Shown: positions 18,201-25,701 of the stretch, piece by piece
How positions within the stretch are numbered: the stretch's first letter is position 1
Layout of the letters: every line of letters begins with the position of its first letter
NCBI GenBank assembly: GCA_938074325.1
Contig: CALJFZ010000018.1
Coordinates: 1-46,333 of the forward strand
Direction of reading: 5' to 3'
Source: an uncultured Flavobacteriales bacterium
Lineage (GTDB): Bacteria; Bacteroidota; Bacteroidia; Flavobacteriales_D; Sanyastnellaceae
Length of the DNA: 46,333 nucleotides
Notes under the pieces: model-generated
The model's input: the letters and a program-made list of their open reading frames with translations, nothing else
Databases searched by the model: none
What the model was told of the DNA's origin: nothing
Translations under genes and position numbers: made by a program

Positions 18201-19257
18201 CGAGGTAGGTGCTGTACTCGAGGGTGGATCCGTCGGCCGAAAACACACTGATGCCAAAGTCAAAATCGCCCCCACTGAACGCATTGCTGATCGCCCCTGC
18301 TGTGGTAGGGTACCCTGCCCCTCGCGTGCCCGAACCGCCAATCAGTCGGCCCTCGTCGTCGTAGGCAGCGGTAAAGCCCCAGCTGTCCGCGGTCGCGCCC
18401 ACAAACGAACCAAATTCAATTTCAGGATCGATGACCAAGGCACGCTGCGGGTCGTATTCACCCAAGTCGAATCGAATCCGTGTTCTGCCGTCGGGTAAAT
18501 GATCCAACGCATAGGCACATGACACTTCTTCGATTCGGGTGCCGTTGAGTTGGTACGCAAACGGTTTGGCCTCCAACAAATGCCCCCACACCCCGGAAGC
18601 GCTGAGGCCTTCGCCGACCTGTGGACCGATGAAATGCTTCAGCGTGCCGTCGGCTTGGAGTACGGTTTCGCATCCGTCGTAAAGGAGGGAGATTGCGGAA
18701 GGGTCAGCACCCGGGGCCAGGTGCCAGTCGCACTTGATGTGGGAGGCATCCCCGCGCTGGCCGTCCATCACCGCATCGATGCCCGGCCAGACGTTCTGGG
18801 CTATCACCTTTCCTGTGGGTCGCACTTGGGAGGCCCAACGCGCCGGGTCATCCCCGAGGTAATACGATACGTGGTGGCGAGCCGGAAAAGCGGATCCGTC
18901 AAATCCGACGCCGGGTTCTGCGTCTTCCCATCGCACATCGATCACGTAGGTGGACAATGGAGCAGTGGGCGTTTCGTGGCGGCCCAAGGCATCGTAACCC
19001 GCGGCCAGCATCTCCACCTTCCAACCCGAAGCGGTAAGCCACCAATCGCCTCCTGCAATGCGAGCGGAGAAGCGGGCATCTTCGTGCCATTGGCCTGCAT
19101 TTGGAACAAACCACACGCCCGAAGGAGCCTGAGCGTGTTGGACCGTGCGCGGTTTCCGAGCAGCGGTTTCCGAGTCGCTCGCGGTTGCCGGGACCGCCAA
19201 CACCCAAGCCAAACAGACCATCACCCAACCGAACCCTATGCTTTTTAGCGCTTTCAT
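15229..19257 (-). CDS. Large T9SS type B sorted surface protein with SBBP-like, PKD and Ig-like repeats
   Basis: Secreted protein of 1342 aa with a signal peptide (cleavage near AVPATAS). Residues about 45-275 match the N-terminal beta domain usual in these proteins (VWFVPNAGQWHEDARFSARI). About 280-820 hold SBBP-type propeller repeats, each with a Y/F-G-G core such as YSTYLGG, ASTFVGG, FSTYFGG and GTYFGG, paired with FPTT-type loops. A PKD domain follows (NYEWSFGDLSSSG), then four similar Ig-like modules of about 85 residues with a WSP or WQP core and a TTTYT strand. The C-terminus (YIPNAFTPDNDGVNDAFFVQ, then RLEIFNRWGDLLF) is the gliding-motility-associated/T9SS type B sorting domain. It is probably exported by the type IX system and kept on the cell surface, perhaps for adhesion. 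It lies 53 bp downstream of gpsA. Confidence 0.92.
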   Translation of the reverse strand: MKALKSIGFGWVMVCLAWVLAVPATASDSETAARKPRTVQHAQAPSGVWFVPNAGQWHEDARFSARIAGGDWWLTASGWKVEMLAAGYDALGRHETPTAPLSTYVIDVRWEDAEPGVGFDGSAFPARHHVSYYLGDDPARWASQVRPTGKVIAQNVWPGIDAVMDGQRGDASHIKCDWHLAPGADPSAISLLYDGCETVLQADGTLKHFIGPQVGEGLSASGVWGHLLEAKPFAYQLNGTRIEEVSCAYALDHLPDGRTRIRFDLGEYDPQRALVIDPEIEFGSFVGATADSWGFTAAYDDEGRLIGGSGTRGAGYPTTAGAISNAFSGGDFDFGISVFSADGSTLEYSTYLGGSLREYPHSLVTDDSGDIYVMGTTGSQNFPTTADAYEPDFIGGPFLDLGANGFYGTYDNGCDIVVSKIDGVDGSLEASTFVGGTENDGLNLGQKLNYNYGDVCRGEVVIDPAGDVWVASSSRSDDFPMVDALDPGLSGPCDAVVFRLSNDLADLEFSTYFGGNSDDAAFAIQFSSAEALAYVTGGTKSDDLPTTPGAYQPDWAGDVDGFLFSIDYSGNPFLSTATYFGTDDYDQSYFVQLDTDNRPHLCGQTVGSDLALVGDVYDANPNGSTFVVRFTPNLETAEFVTRVGLPMTGVDISPTAFLVSDCNEMYISGWGGQTNSANSPYASQSTTSGMPTTSDAFQIGTDGSDFWLGVLAPDAADLTYGTYFGGQFSNEHVDGGTSRFDKNGTVYQAVCAGCGGWDDFPTTTGAWSTTNNSTNCNLGVFKFNLGSLVADIEIDAPDLICAGDPIQFINNSIGGTNYEWSFGDLSSSGEENPEYIYATPGEWDIMLIVSDVSGSTGCLEPDTAFASLFIEEIPQPLIDEIPPICEGESVNLQAYGTDALQWQPHPTMDDPTVPNPLVTPTQTTTYTVEDSNECGVGTADVTVVIEVLQTESSPDMTICNGDVVEIEATGGTEVLWSPTTGLGSPTSETTTASPTETTTYTALVSTPAGCLGEEEVTINVIQSAPGGQTYETIYLCTGQGVFLEAAPGESFLWSPADMVTNPLSQNPYTSPSQNTTYYVSIANACGVGTDSVSVELVAPTASATGGGWMCRGETMELSASDAVSYSWSPAALVANPNAQSTQVFPVETTTFTIYATDQFGCTGSTDITVYVWQPPYVDAGPDREVDWLDEVRLFGTVDSDTLWWSPSENLSCSDCLTPEVFVIGPQWFVLETVSPEGCIARDSTFIDVFYPVYIPNAFTPDNDGVNDAFFVQGVEARGYRLEIFNRWGDLLFYSEDPAEPWIGNHQLKDSDYFVPNGVYPWRLRYELRDGPRLLEGTVTLVR

Positions 19258-19310
19258 CTCCTAACAAATAACGTCAAAAACCCGGCTCAGGTTGCCTGTT
19301 GCAGAGGGAC

Positions 19311-20309
19311 TTATGCCAACTGCTCCGTCAGCAACCGCACCTCGATCACCGGCGACATGCGTTCGTGCAAAATGCGATACACGGCATCGGCAATGGGCAT
19401 GTCCACTTCGAACTTTTGGTTGAGGTGGAAGATGCCGCTTGAACCGTTGAATCCCTCAGCGACCATATTCATCTCCATGATGGCGCCTTTGACGCTATAT
19501 CCCTTGCCGATCATCATGCCGAGGGTCCGGTTCCGGCTGTGGGGGCTGTAGGCGGTGACCAACAAATCACCCAGGTAGGCGCTTTCCTTTACGTCGCGGT
19601 CGTGCTCGTGCACCGCCGCCAAGAACCGCTTCATTTCCTGAGATGCGTTGGAGATGAGCACGCTCAAAAAGTTGTCTCCGTACCCCAATCCCATCGCAAT
19701 GCCCGCTCCGATGGCGTAGATGTTTTTCAGCACCGCAGCAAGTTCTGCGCCGAACACATCCTCGCTCGTTTGGATCTTGATGTAACGTGTGGACATCGCA
19801 TCGGCGACGGTTTGGGCAATGGCTTGGTCGGGACAGGCCACCGTCAAGTAGCTCAGCTTTTCGCGCGCCACCTCTTCTGCGTGACAAGGACCGGCGATCA
19901 AGCCAATCCGCTCGTACGGTACCCCGAACTCCTTGTGCAGGTAGCGGGCGGGGATGCTGTGGTATTCAACCACCATGCCCTTGATGGCATTGATGATGAT
20001 TTTGTTTTCCAACCGCTGGGGCTTGTGCGCTTGCACCGTGGCATCCAAATAGCCCGAGGGAATGGCAAAAATGAGGATGTCGCTGTTGTCGATGACCGCT
20101 TGCATGTCGGTGCTGACACCGATGCGTTCCTTGTCAAACTCGATGCTTTGGATGTAGTTGGGATTCCGGCCGTATTGAAGCAGGTGGTCTTTGGTCTCCT
20201 CGCGGCGCACCCACCAATTCAATTCGTCCGTGTTGGTCAACAGCATCTTGGCAATGGCTGTCGCCCAAGAGCCGCTTCCAATCAGGCCAAAACGGGGTTT
20301 GGAATCCAT
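19311..20309 (-). CDS. gpsA: Glycerol-3-phosphate dehydrogenase [NAD(P)+]
   Basis: Makes sn-glycerol 3-phosphate from dihydroxyacetone phosphate for phospholipid synthesis; cytoplasmic, 332 aa. The N-terminal Rossmann loop is GLIGSGSWATAIAKML, followed by NAIKGMVVEYHSIPARYL and GPCHAEEVAREKLSYL. The catalytic lysine lies in AAVLKNIYAIGAGIAMGLGYGDN, and the C-terminal domain has NMVAEGFNGSSG. I use ATG 20307-20309, which places the Rossmann loop at the expected residues 6-20; an upstream in-frame ATG at 20405 would overlap the start of glyS on the other strand. A -7 box lies directly upstream. Divergent from glyS, with 67 bp between the two starts. Confidence 0.95.
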   Translation of the reverse strand: MDSKPRFGLIGSGSWATAIAKMLLTNTDELNWWVRREETKDHLLQYGRNPNYIQSIEFDKERIGVSTDMQAVIDNSDILIFAIPSGYLDATVQAHKPQRLENKIIINAIKGMVVEYHSIPARYLHKEFGVPYERIGLIAGPCHAEEVAREKLSYLTVACPDQAIAQTVADAMSTRYIKIQTSEDVFGAELAAVLKNIYAIGAGIAMGLGYGDNFLSVLISNASQEMKRFLAAVHEHDRDVKESAYLGDLLVTAYSPHSRNRTLGMMIGKGYSVKGAIMEMNMVAEGFNGSSGIFHLNQKFEVDMPIADAVYRILHERMSPVIEVRLLTEQLA

Positions 20310-20313
20310 GCGC

Positions 20314-20321
20314 CAAAGGTA
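20314..20321 (-). promoter_or_regulatory. Bacteroidota -7 box (TACCTTTG) upstream of gpsA
   Basis: Exact TAnnTTTG on the minus strand, only 4 bp from the gpsA ATG, which would give a nearly leaderless mRNA. It is the same octamer as the glyS box 28 bp away on the other strand. Confidence 0.5.
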
Positions 20322-20341
20322 ATCGACTCGGGATTGCGCGC

Positions 20342-20349
20342 TACCTTTG
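20342..20349 (+). promoter_or_regulatory. Bacteroidota -7 box (TACCTTTG) upstream of glyS
   Basis: Exact TAnnTTTG match 27 bp before the glyS ATG. With the mirror-image box for gpsA it makes a compact divergent promoter region of 67 bp. Confidence 0.55.
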
Positions 20350-20376
20350 CGGCTGCATTTGTCAGAACGTGAAAAC

Positions 20377-21912
20377 ATGAGCGACGATCTCCTCAAAAAA
20401 GTCATCAGCCACGCGAAAGAATACGGTTTTGTATTCCCTTCCAGCGAAATCTACGACGGGCTCTCAGCGGCCTACGACTACGGCCAGCTGGGTGCTGAAT
20501 TGAAAAACAACATCAAGCACTACTGGTGGACTGCCATGGTGCGCATGCACGAGAACATCGTAGGCATCGACGCGAGCATCTTCATGCACCCCACAACCTG
20601 GAAGGCTTCCGGTCACGTGGACGCGTTCAACGATCCGCTCATTGACAACAAGGACAGCAAAAAGCGCTACCGTGCAGACGTTCTGATCGAGGACCACATT
20701 GCCAAAATCGAGGCAAAAATCAACAAGGACGTCGCGAAGGCCGCCAAGCGCTTTGGCGAAGCCTTTGACGAGGCGCAGTTCCGAAGCACCAACGGCCGCA
20801 TCCTCGACCGTCAAGCCCAAATCGACAGCATCAACAGCCGATTCAAGGCCGCGATGGATGCCGAGGACTTGGCCGCGGTGAAGACGCTCATCGAAGACCT
20901 CGAAATCGCCGACCCGGACACAGGTAGCCGCAATTGGACGGACGTGCGCCAGTTCAACCTCATGTTCAAAACGGAATTGGGAGCCGTGAGCGGCGACAGC
21001 GGCATCATCTACCTGCGTCCCGAAACAGCGCAAGGCATTTTCGTCAACTACCTCAATGTCCAGAAGAGTGGCCGCATGAAGTTGCCCTTCGGCATTGCCC
21101 AAATTGGCAAGGCCTTCCGAAACGAAATCATTGCCCGGCAGTTCATCTTCCGCATGCGGGAATTCGAGCAGATGGAAATGCAATTCTTCGTCAAGCCCGG
21201 CACCCAAGGCGAGTGGTACGAGTACTGGAAGGAAGCCCGCCTCAAGTGGCATAAAGCCCTCGGCTTCGGCGACGGCATGCACCGCTTCCACGACCACATC
21301 AAATTGGCGCACTACGCTGATGCCGCCGCTGACATCGAATTCAACTTCCCAATGGGCTTCAAGGAATTGGAAGGCATCCACTCACGCACCGATTTTGACT
21401 TGAACCAACACGAAGAACACAGCGGCCGCAAGCTTCGCTACTTCGACCCCGAGTCTCAGGAAAGCTATGTGCCGTATGTGGTTGAAACATCCATCGGTTT
21501 GGACCGCATGTTCCTCGCCACTTTGAGCGCTGCGTTCAATGAAGAAACCCTGGAGGACGGATCGCAGCGCACCGTGCTGAACATCCCCGCTCCGCTGGCA
21601 CCTGTAAAGGCAGCCGTTCTGCCGTTGTTGAAGAAGGACGGATTGCCTGAGAAAGCGCGTGAAGTGCTCAACCTCTTGAAGTTGAATTACAACGTCCAGT
21701 ACGACGAAAAGGACGCCATCGGTCGACGTTACCGACGGCAGGATGCCATCGGCACGCCGCTGTGCATCACCGTCGACCACGACACCCTCACCGACAACGC
21801 GGTCACCATCCGCGACCGGGACACCATGACCCAAGAACGCGTAGCCATTGCTGATTTGGCCGCTCGCGTAGAACAAAAAGTTGGACTCGCTCAATTGTTT
21901 GCTGACGCATGA
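20377..21912 (+). CDS. glyS: Glycyl-tRNA synthetase (homodimeric class II)
   Basis: Charges tRNA-Gly with glycine; cytoplasmic, 511 aa. This is the single-chain alpha2 type seen in Bacteroidota. Signatures are FVFPSSEIYDGLSAAYDYGQ (residues 14-33), HPTTWKASGHVDAFNDPL, motif 2 FRNEIIARQFIFRMREFEQM, and the C-terminal active-site part VETSIGLDRMFLATL followed by an anticodon-binding domain (APVKAAVLPLL). I choose ATG 20377, giving MSDDLLKKV; an in-frame ATG ten codons earlier lies within the promoter region. The last four bases overlap the pgk start (ATGA), a sign of translational coupling. Confidence 0.97.
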   Translation: MSDDLLKKVISHAKEYGFVFPSSEIYDGLSAAYDYGQLGAELKNNIKHYWWTAMVRMHENIVGIDASIFMHPTTWKASGHVDAFNDPLIDNKDSKKRYRADVLIEDHIAKIEAKINKDVAKAAKRFGEAFDEAQFRSTNGRILDRQAQIDSINSRFKAAMDAEDLAAVKTLIEDLEIADPDTGSRNWTDVRQFNLMFKTELGAVSGDSGIIYLRPETAQGIFVNYLNVQKSGRMKLPFGIAQIGKAFRNEIIARQFIFRMREFEQMEMQFFVKPGTQGEWYEYWKEARLKWHKALGFGDGMHRFHDHIKLAHYADAAADIEFNFPMGFKELEGIHSRTDFDLNQHEEHSGRKLRYFDPESQESYVPYVVETSIGLDRMFLATLSAAFNEETLEDGSQRTVLNIPAPLAPVKAAVLPLLKKDGLPEKAREVLNLLKLNYNVQYDEKDAIGRRYRRQDAIGTPLCITVDHDTLTDNAVTIRDRDTMTQERVAIADLAARVEQKVGLAQLFADA

Positions 21913-23096
21913 ACCTCACCGACCTCGACCTCCAAGGCCAACGTGCCCTCATCCGCGTGGACTTCAATGTCCCACTGAACGAAGCCCGAGAAGTAACAGA
22001 CGACACACGCATCCGCGCTGCACTGCCCACCATCCAATACGTCTTGGAACAAGGCGGTTCGGCCGTGCTCATGTCCCACCTCGGCCGCCCAAAAGGCCGC
22101 GATGAGGAATTCAGCTTGAAGCACATCTTGCCTCGGCTCGAGGCGCTGCTCGGCCAAACCGTCAAGTTCGCCCCAGACTGCGTGGAAGACGCCGCGCTGG
22201 ATGTGACCCAATCCCTGAAGCCCGGCGAAGTCGCGTTGTTGGAAAACCTCCGCTTCCATCCGGAAGAAAAGGGTGGCGACGAATTCTTCGCCGGCCAACT
22301 CGCCGAGAACGGCGACGTCTACATCAACGATGCGTTTGGCACCGCCCACCGCGCCCACGCCTCCACCGCTGTCATTGCAAAGTTCTTCCCGGAAGACAAG
22401 GCCTTCGGCACGCTTTTGGCGGGCGAAATCGACGCGTTGGACAAGGTGTTGGCCAACCCAGAAAAACCCTTGACCGCCATCATCGGAGGCGCCAAAGTGA
22501 GCTCCAAGCTCGGCATCATCGAGCACCTCATCGGCCGCGTAGATCGCTTGATCGTGGGCGGCGGCATGGCCTACACCTTCGTGCAAGCGCAAGGCGGTTC
22601 CATCGGCACCAGTTTGGTGGAGCCTGAGATGCATGCGCAAGCTTTGGCCATCCTCGAGAAGGCGCAATCCAGCGGTACCGAGTTGCTCTTGCCAACCGAT
22701 ACGTTGTGCGCTGATGCATTCGCGCCGGATGCCAACACACAGGTCGTTCCCACCAACGCCATTCAGGCGGACTGGATGGGCCTCGACATCGGACCCAAAA
22801 CCACTGCGCGCTTTGTCGAGGCGGTACTGACGAGCAAGACTGTGCTTTGGAACGGGCCCATGGGCGTGTTCGAGATGGCCACGTTTGCGAATGGAACCAA
22901 TGCCGTCGCAGGCGCGTTGGCGAAGGCCACTGCCGAAAGCGGTGCCTTCACGTTGATTGGGGGTGGGGATTCTGTTGCCGCCATCAACCAAGCGGGCCTG
23001 GCAGACCAAGTCAGCTACGTAAGCACGGGCGGTGGCGCCATGTTGGAATGCCTCGAAGGCAAGGTATTGCCCGGCATTGCAGCGATCCGCGACTGA
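21909..23096 (+). CDS. pgk: Phosphoglycerate kinase
   Basis: Glycolytic and gluconeogenic enzyme that makes ATP from 1,3-bisphosphoglycerate; cytoplasmic, 395 aa, the usual length. Recognised by RVDFNVPLNEAREVTDDTRI (residues 18-37), MSHLGRPKG, LLENLRFHPEEKGGDEFFA, NDAFGTAHRAHAST, the IIGGAKVSSKLGIIEHL segment and the nucleotide-binding end GGGDSVAAINQAGL...STGGGAMLECLEGK. Its ATG overlaps the glyS stop by 4 bp, so both come from the glyS promoter. It ends 6 bp from the end of the convergent lrp gene with no terminator hairpin visible. Confidence 0.98.
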   Translation: MNLTDLDLQGQRALIRVDFNVPLNEAREVTDDTRIRAALPTIQYVLEQGGSAVLMSHLGRPKGRDEEFSLKHILPRLEALLGQTVKFAPDCVEDAALDVTQSLKPGEVALLENLRFHPEEKGGDEFFAGQLAENGDVYINDAFGTAHRAHASTAVIAKFFPEDKAFGTLLAGEIDALDKVLANPEKPLTAIIGGAKVSSKLGIIEHLIGRVDRLIVGGGMAYTFVQAQGGSIGTSLVEPEMHAQALAILEKAQSSGTELLLPTDTLCADAFAPDANTQVVPTNAIQADWMGLDIGPKTTARFVEAVLTSKTVLWNGPMGVFEMATFANGTNAVAGALAKATAESGAFTLIGGGDSVAAINQAGLADQVSYVSTGGGAMLECLEGKVLPGIAAIRD

Positions 23097-23102
23097 CCCG
23101 AC

Positions 23103-23552
23103 TTAGCGCTCAAGCACCTCGCTCATCACGAAGGAACTCTGCACCGTGCCAATGTTGTCCATCGCCGCGAGTTTGTGCGAGATGAACCCGTGGTAGGCAT
23201 CCATGTCCGGCACGTCCACAGCGATGAGGTAATCAAACGCCCCAGCGATGTGGTAGCAGCTCTGCACCTCCTTGAAATCGCCGATGTTGGCTTCGAATTC
23301 CTTGAGGAAACGTGCGTCGTGTTGCTTCAGCTGAACATTGCAAAAAGCGCGGATTTGAAGGCCAAGCGCACGCCGATTCGTTTGAGCGGCGTACCCGGTG
23401 ATGATGCCGTCGTGTTCCAACCTGCGGACCCGCGTGAACACCGCTGATCTGCTCAGACCCGTTTCGGTACTGAGTTCCTGCATCGAAGCACGGCCGTTGG
23501 CCTGCAATAACTCCACCAACCGGCGGTCCAAGGCATCCAATGGGCTTTTCAT
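23103..23552 (-). CDS. Lrp/AsnC family transcriptional regulator
   Basis: DNA-binding regulator of 149 aa, usual length for the family. Residues 5-60 form the helix-turn-helix (LDRRLVELLQANGRAS, then LSTETGLSRSAVFTRVRRLE), and 65-145 form the RAM/ligand domain (ALGLQIRAFCNVQL, YHIAGAFDYLIAVDVPDMDAY). It starts at ATG 23550-23552. It is divergent from a trans-sulfuration enzyme gene with 120 bp between the starts, an arrangement in which Lrp-type proteins often control the neighbour in response to an amino acid; that the target is the neighbour is inference. The intergenic region holds a promoter for this gene and a palindrome inside that promoter, consistent with autoregulation. Confidence 0.95.
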   Translation of the reverse strand: MKSPLDALDRRLVELLQANGRASMQELSTETGLSRSAVFTRVRRLEHDGIITGYAAQTNRRALGLQIRAFCNVQLKQHDARFLKEFEANIGDFKEVQSCYHIAGAFDYLIAVDVPDMDAYHGFISHKLAAMDNIGTVQSSFVMSEVLER

Positions 23553-23591
23553 TTGTTTCGTTTTTGTTAGGTAATCAGGCGCGTTACAACA

Positions 23592-23599
23592 CAAACGTA
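23592..23599 (-). promoter_or_regulatory. lrp promoter: -7 box TACGTTTG with -33 TTTG
   Basis: On the minus strand TACGTTTG is an exact -7 box, 39 bp from the lrp ATG. TTTG at 23623-23626 lies 23 bp further upstream and fits a -33 element. The spacer contains the palindrome at 23607-23622. Confidence 0.5.
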
Positions 23600-23606
23600 C
23601 TTTATT

Positions 23607-23622
23607 TTCTGTTTTCACAGAA
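23607..23622. promoter_or_regulatory. Candidate Lrp operator palindrome
   Basis: TTCTGT-TTTC-ACAGAA is a perfect inverted repeat with 6-bp arms. It is flanked by direct repeats ACAAACGT at 23591-23598 and 23622-23629, 31 bp apart, close to three helical turns. Lrp-type proteins bind such AT-rich dyads as oligomers. Its place between -33 and -7 of lrp would allow autorepression. Confidence 0.45.
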
Positions 23623-23672
23623 CAAACGTTCAAATGAAGAACCAAATTCCGGCTTTTTGACGAAGTTGGGGC

Positions 23673-24899
23673 ATGGCACACCGCGAAACCACTGCCCCCT
23701 TTGTTGGCCACAACCCTGCCGACCACGAGGGGTCCATTAAGACACCCATCTACCCCACGAGCACGTTCAAATTCTCTTCTGCGGAGGAAGGAGCGGCACA
23801 CATGGAAACTGCCTACGGCGTTGCCGGCGCAGCGACGCCCAACGGGCCCAATGCCATTTACAGCCGCTTGAGCAATCCCACATTGGGCGCTGCCGAAAAG
23901 CGATTGGCGGCTTGGGATGAATCCGAGGATGCGGCCTTCTTCGCCAGTGGCATGGCGGCCATCACCACGACATTCTTGGCCTGGACCAGCGCCGACCGTC
24001 CCCTGTGGTTCTGCCCCCCTCTGTACGGCGGTTCGGAGCACTTCATCCGCGAAATCCTCCCCGGAATGGGCGTACACGTTGTCGAGGTCAATCACCTCGA
24101 TCACTTGGATGCCATCCTCGAACGCGAAGGAGGGCGCAAGCCGGGAATGATTTACCTCGAAACCCCGGCCAATCCAACCATGCAAATCCACCGCATTCGC
24201 ACCGCGGCAGATTGGGCCCGGCAACACGAAACTGAAGACCACCGCATGATTGTGGGGGTTGACAACACCTACCTCGGTCCCATCCTCCAGCGGCCATTGG
24301 AGCACGGAGCCGACGTACTCGTGTACTCGGCAACGAAATACATCGGCGGACACAGCGACCTCATCGCCGGGGCCGCGAGTGGAAAGGCCGATGCCGTTGC
24401 ACGCATCCGCGAGTACCGCCACTTCCTCGGGGGCATGGCCGACCCGAACACCTGCTGGATGCTCATGCGCAGCATGGAGACGCTGGCCATTCGCGTTCGG
24501 CACCAACAAGACGTCGCCGAACAGGTATTTGCCCATCTCCGCAACCACCCCAAAGTCCAGCGGTTCATCAGTGCGTGGTCTGTGGATCTGTCTGATGGCG
24601 ACAAGGCCATCGCGGAAGAGCAGATGCAAGGGGGAGGCGCCATGGCCGCTTTCGAAGTCGCCGGTGGACGTGCGGCCGCTTTCCGGGTGCTGAACGCCTT
24701 CAAGCATTTCCAATTGGCCGTGAGCTTGGGATCTACAGAATCGTTGGCCGAGCATCCCGCGAGCATGACCCATGCAGGGGTGCCGCCGGAAGTAAAAGAC
24801 CAATACGGTATTTCCGAAGGGCTCATTCGCATCAGTGTAGGCATCGAACGGCCGGAAGACTTGATCGACGACCTCGACCAGGCATTGGCATTGGTTTGA
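23673..24899 (+). CDS. PLP-dependent trans-sulfuration enzyme (methionine gamma-lyase/cystathionine gamma-synthase family)
   Basis: Cytoplasmic Cys/Met-metabolism PLP enzyme, 408 aa. The PLP lysine is K222 in YSATKYIGGHSDLIAG. Other family parts are the N-terminal IKTPIYPTSTFKF (residues 23-35), YSRLSNPTLGAAEKRLA, ASGMAAITTTFLAW, YLETPANPTMQ and the C-terminal GSTESLAEHPASMTH and GLIRISVGIE. Members make or break gamma C-S bonds (cystathionine, methionine, O-acyl-homoserine); this sequence alone does not decide which. The insert GVAGAATPNGPNAIYSR is longer than in many cystathionine enzymes and the divergent Lrp regulator suits amino-acid catabolism, so I favour a methionine gamma-lyase-like role, weakly. 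Confidence 0.9.
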   Translation: MAHRETTAPFVGHNPADHEGSIKTPIYPTSTFKFSSAEEGAAHMETAYGVAGAATPNGPNAIYSRLSNPTLGAAEKRLAAWDESEDAAFFASGMAAITTTFLAWTSADRPLWFCPPLYGGSEHFIREILPGMGVHVVEVNHLDHLDAILEREGGRKPGMIYLETPANPTMQIHRIRTAADWARQHETEDHRMIVGVDNTYLGPILQRPLEHGADVLVYSATKYIGGHSDLIAGAASGKADAVARIREYRHFLGGMADPNTCWMLMRSMETLAIRVRHQQDVAEQVFAHLRNHPKVQRFISAWSVDLSDGDKAIAEEQMQGGGAMAAFEVAGGRAAAFRVLNAFKHFQLAVSLGSTESLAEHPASMTHAGVPPEVKDQYGISEGLIRISVGIERPEDLIDDLDQALALV

Positions 24900-24921
24900 G
24901 GCAAAAGGCGTAGCTTCGGGT

Positions 24922-25428
24922 ATGCGCTTGTTGCTTCTCCTCGGCCTGATCTTCGGCACCCTCACCGCTTCTGCTCAAACCCGGGTAGAAGTGTTCCCAA
25001 ACGATCGCATGCTGTGGAGCGAAATGATGCTCCATGCGGAAAACGGTGTGGTGCGGGAAGGGCGTGATTGGCGCGGTCGGGTCATTTGGACCACGCAACC
25101 GGAGAAGATCTTCGCAGGCTATTCAACGAGCGCCTTCGACTTGGCGTATTCCGTGCGGGAAGGCCAACTCATCCAAGGCGATTCCTACTTCAGCGACGCC
25201 ATTATGTACACCGCAGAAGTTCGTGGAGACGAGCTTCAAGTGTTCATCGGCGACAGTACGTTCCCGCTGGATTTGGTGTACACTTTGCGGCCCCACCCAT
25301 TTGATGAAGGCGCATTCGGATTGTACAAAGAGGACAGCATCAGCGCATTCGATCGCATATGCGTTTTCCGCGGAATGCCTTCCCCTGAGGAGCTATACGC
25401 GTTGCTCCTGGCGCAAGGGTTGTTGTAA
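24922..25428 (+). CDS. Small secreted protein of unknown function
   Basis: 168 aa. It has a clear Sec signal peptide (MRLLLLLGLIFGTLTASAQ, cleavage about residue 19). The mature part is about 150 residues, predicted beta-rich and acidic, with alternating hydrophobic strands such as FDLAYSVREGQLIQGD and DAIMYTAEVRGDELQVFIGD, but no motif I recognise and no cysteine pair for a disulfide (one Cys only, near the C-terminus). It follows the trans-sulfuration gene by 22 bp and may be co-transcribed. It ends 3 bp from the end of purS on the other strand. Function cannot be inferred. Confidence 0.75.
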   Translation: MRLLLLLGLIFGTLTASAQTRVEVFPNDRMLWSEMMLHAENGVVREGRDWRGRVIWTTQPEKIFAGYSTSAFDLAYSVREGQLIQGDSYFSDAIMYTAEVRGDELQVFIGDSTFPLDLVYTLRPHPFDEGAFGLYKEDSISAFDRICVFRGMPSPEELYALLLAQGLL

Positions 25429-25431
25429 CGG

Positions 25432-25695
25432 TTAGGCTACGGCCTCAACAGCCTCCACACGGAACTCAAATTGTTCCATGATTTGATTAGCCAACAGCTT
25501 TTCGCATGCCGTTTTGACCTGTTCCTCAGCCTCCGATTGGCTCCCCGCTTCCACTTCTAGGGTGATGTGCTTGCCAATGCGCACATTGTCGATGGAAGAC
25601 AATCCAATGTTCTTCATGTTGCTCGAAACGGCTTTTCCTTGGGGATCCAGCAATGCTGGCAAGGGCATGATGTCAATGGAAGCTCGGAATTTCAT
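25432..25695 (-). CDS. purS: Phosphoribosylformylglycinamidine synthase subunit PurS
   Basis: Small structural subunit (87 aa) of the three-part FGAM synthase PurSLQ in purine synthesis; it bridges PurL and the glutaminase PurQ. Signatures are MKFRASIDIMPLPALLDPQG at the N-terminus, GLSSIDNVRIGKHITLEVE in the middle and a C-terminal helix AEEQVKTACEKLLANQIME followed by the FEFRVEAVE strand. The length is exactly that of the family. purL and purQ are not in the window. It sits 6 bp after pssA on the same strand, so the two are probably co-transcribed. Confidence 0.93.
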   Translation of the reverse strand: MKFRASIDIMPLPALLDPQGKAVSSNMKNIGLSSIDNVRIGKHITLEVEAGSQSEAEEQVKTACEKLLANQIMEQFEFRVEAVEAVA

Positions 25696-25701
25696 GATCG
25701 G

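Noticed and set aside
16100-18300. Repetitive DNA within the large T9SS gene considered as a CRISPR or tandem repeat
   Set aside because: The similarity is at protein level (SBBP and Ig-like modules); there are no identical DNA repeats with regular spacers.
23634-23660. Eight-codon leader-like frame (MKNQIPAF) ahead of the trans-sulfuration gene
   Set aside because: Very short, no Met or Cys run and no terminator/antiterminator hairpins after it; chance is the better explanation.
23553-24965. Upstream extension of the lrp frame across the trans-sulfuration gene
   Set aside because: The frame is open by chance; the Lrp helix-turn-helix starts right after ATG 23552 and the extension is antisense to an enzyme with an intact PLP site.
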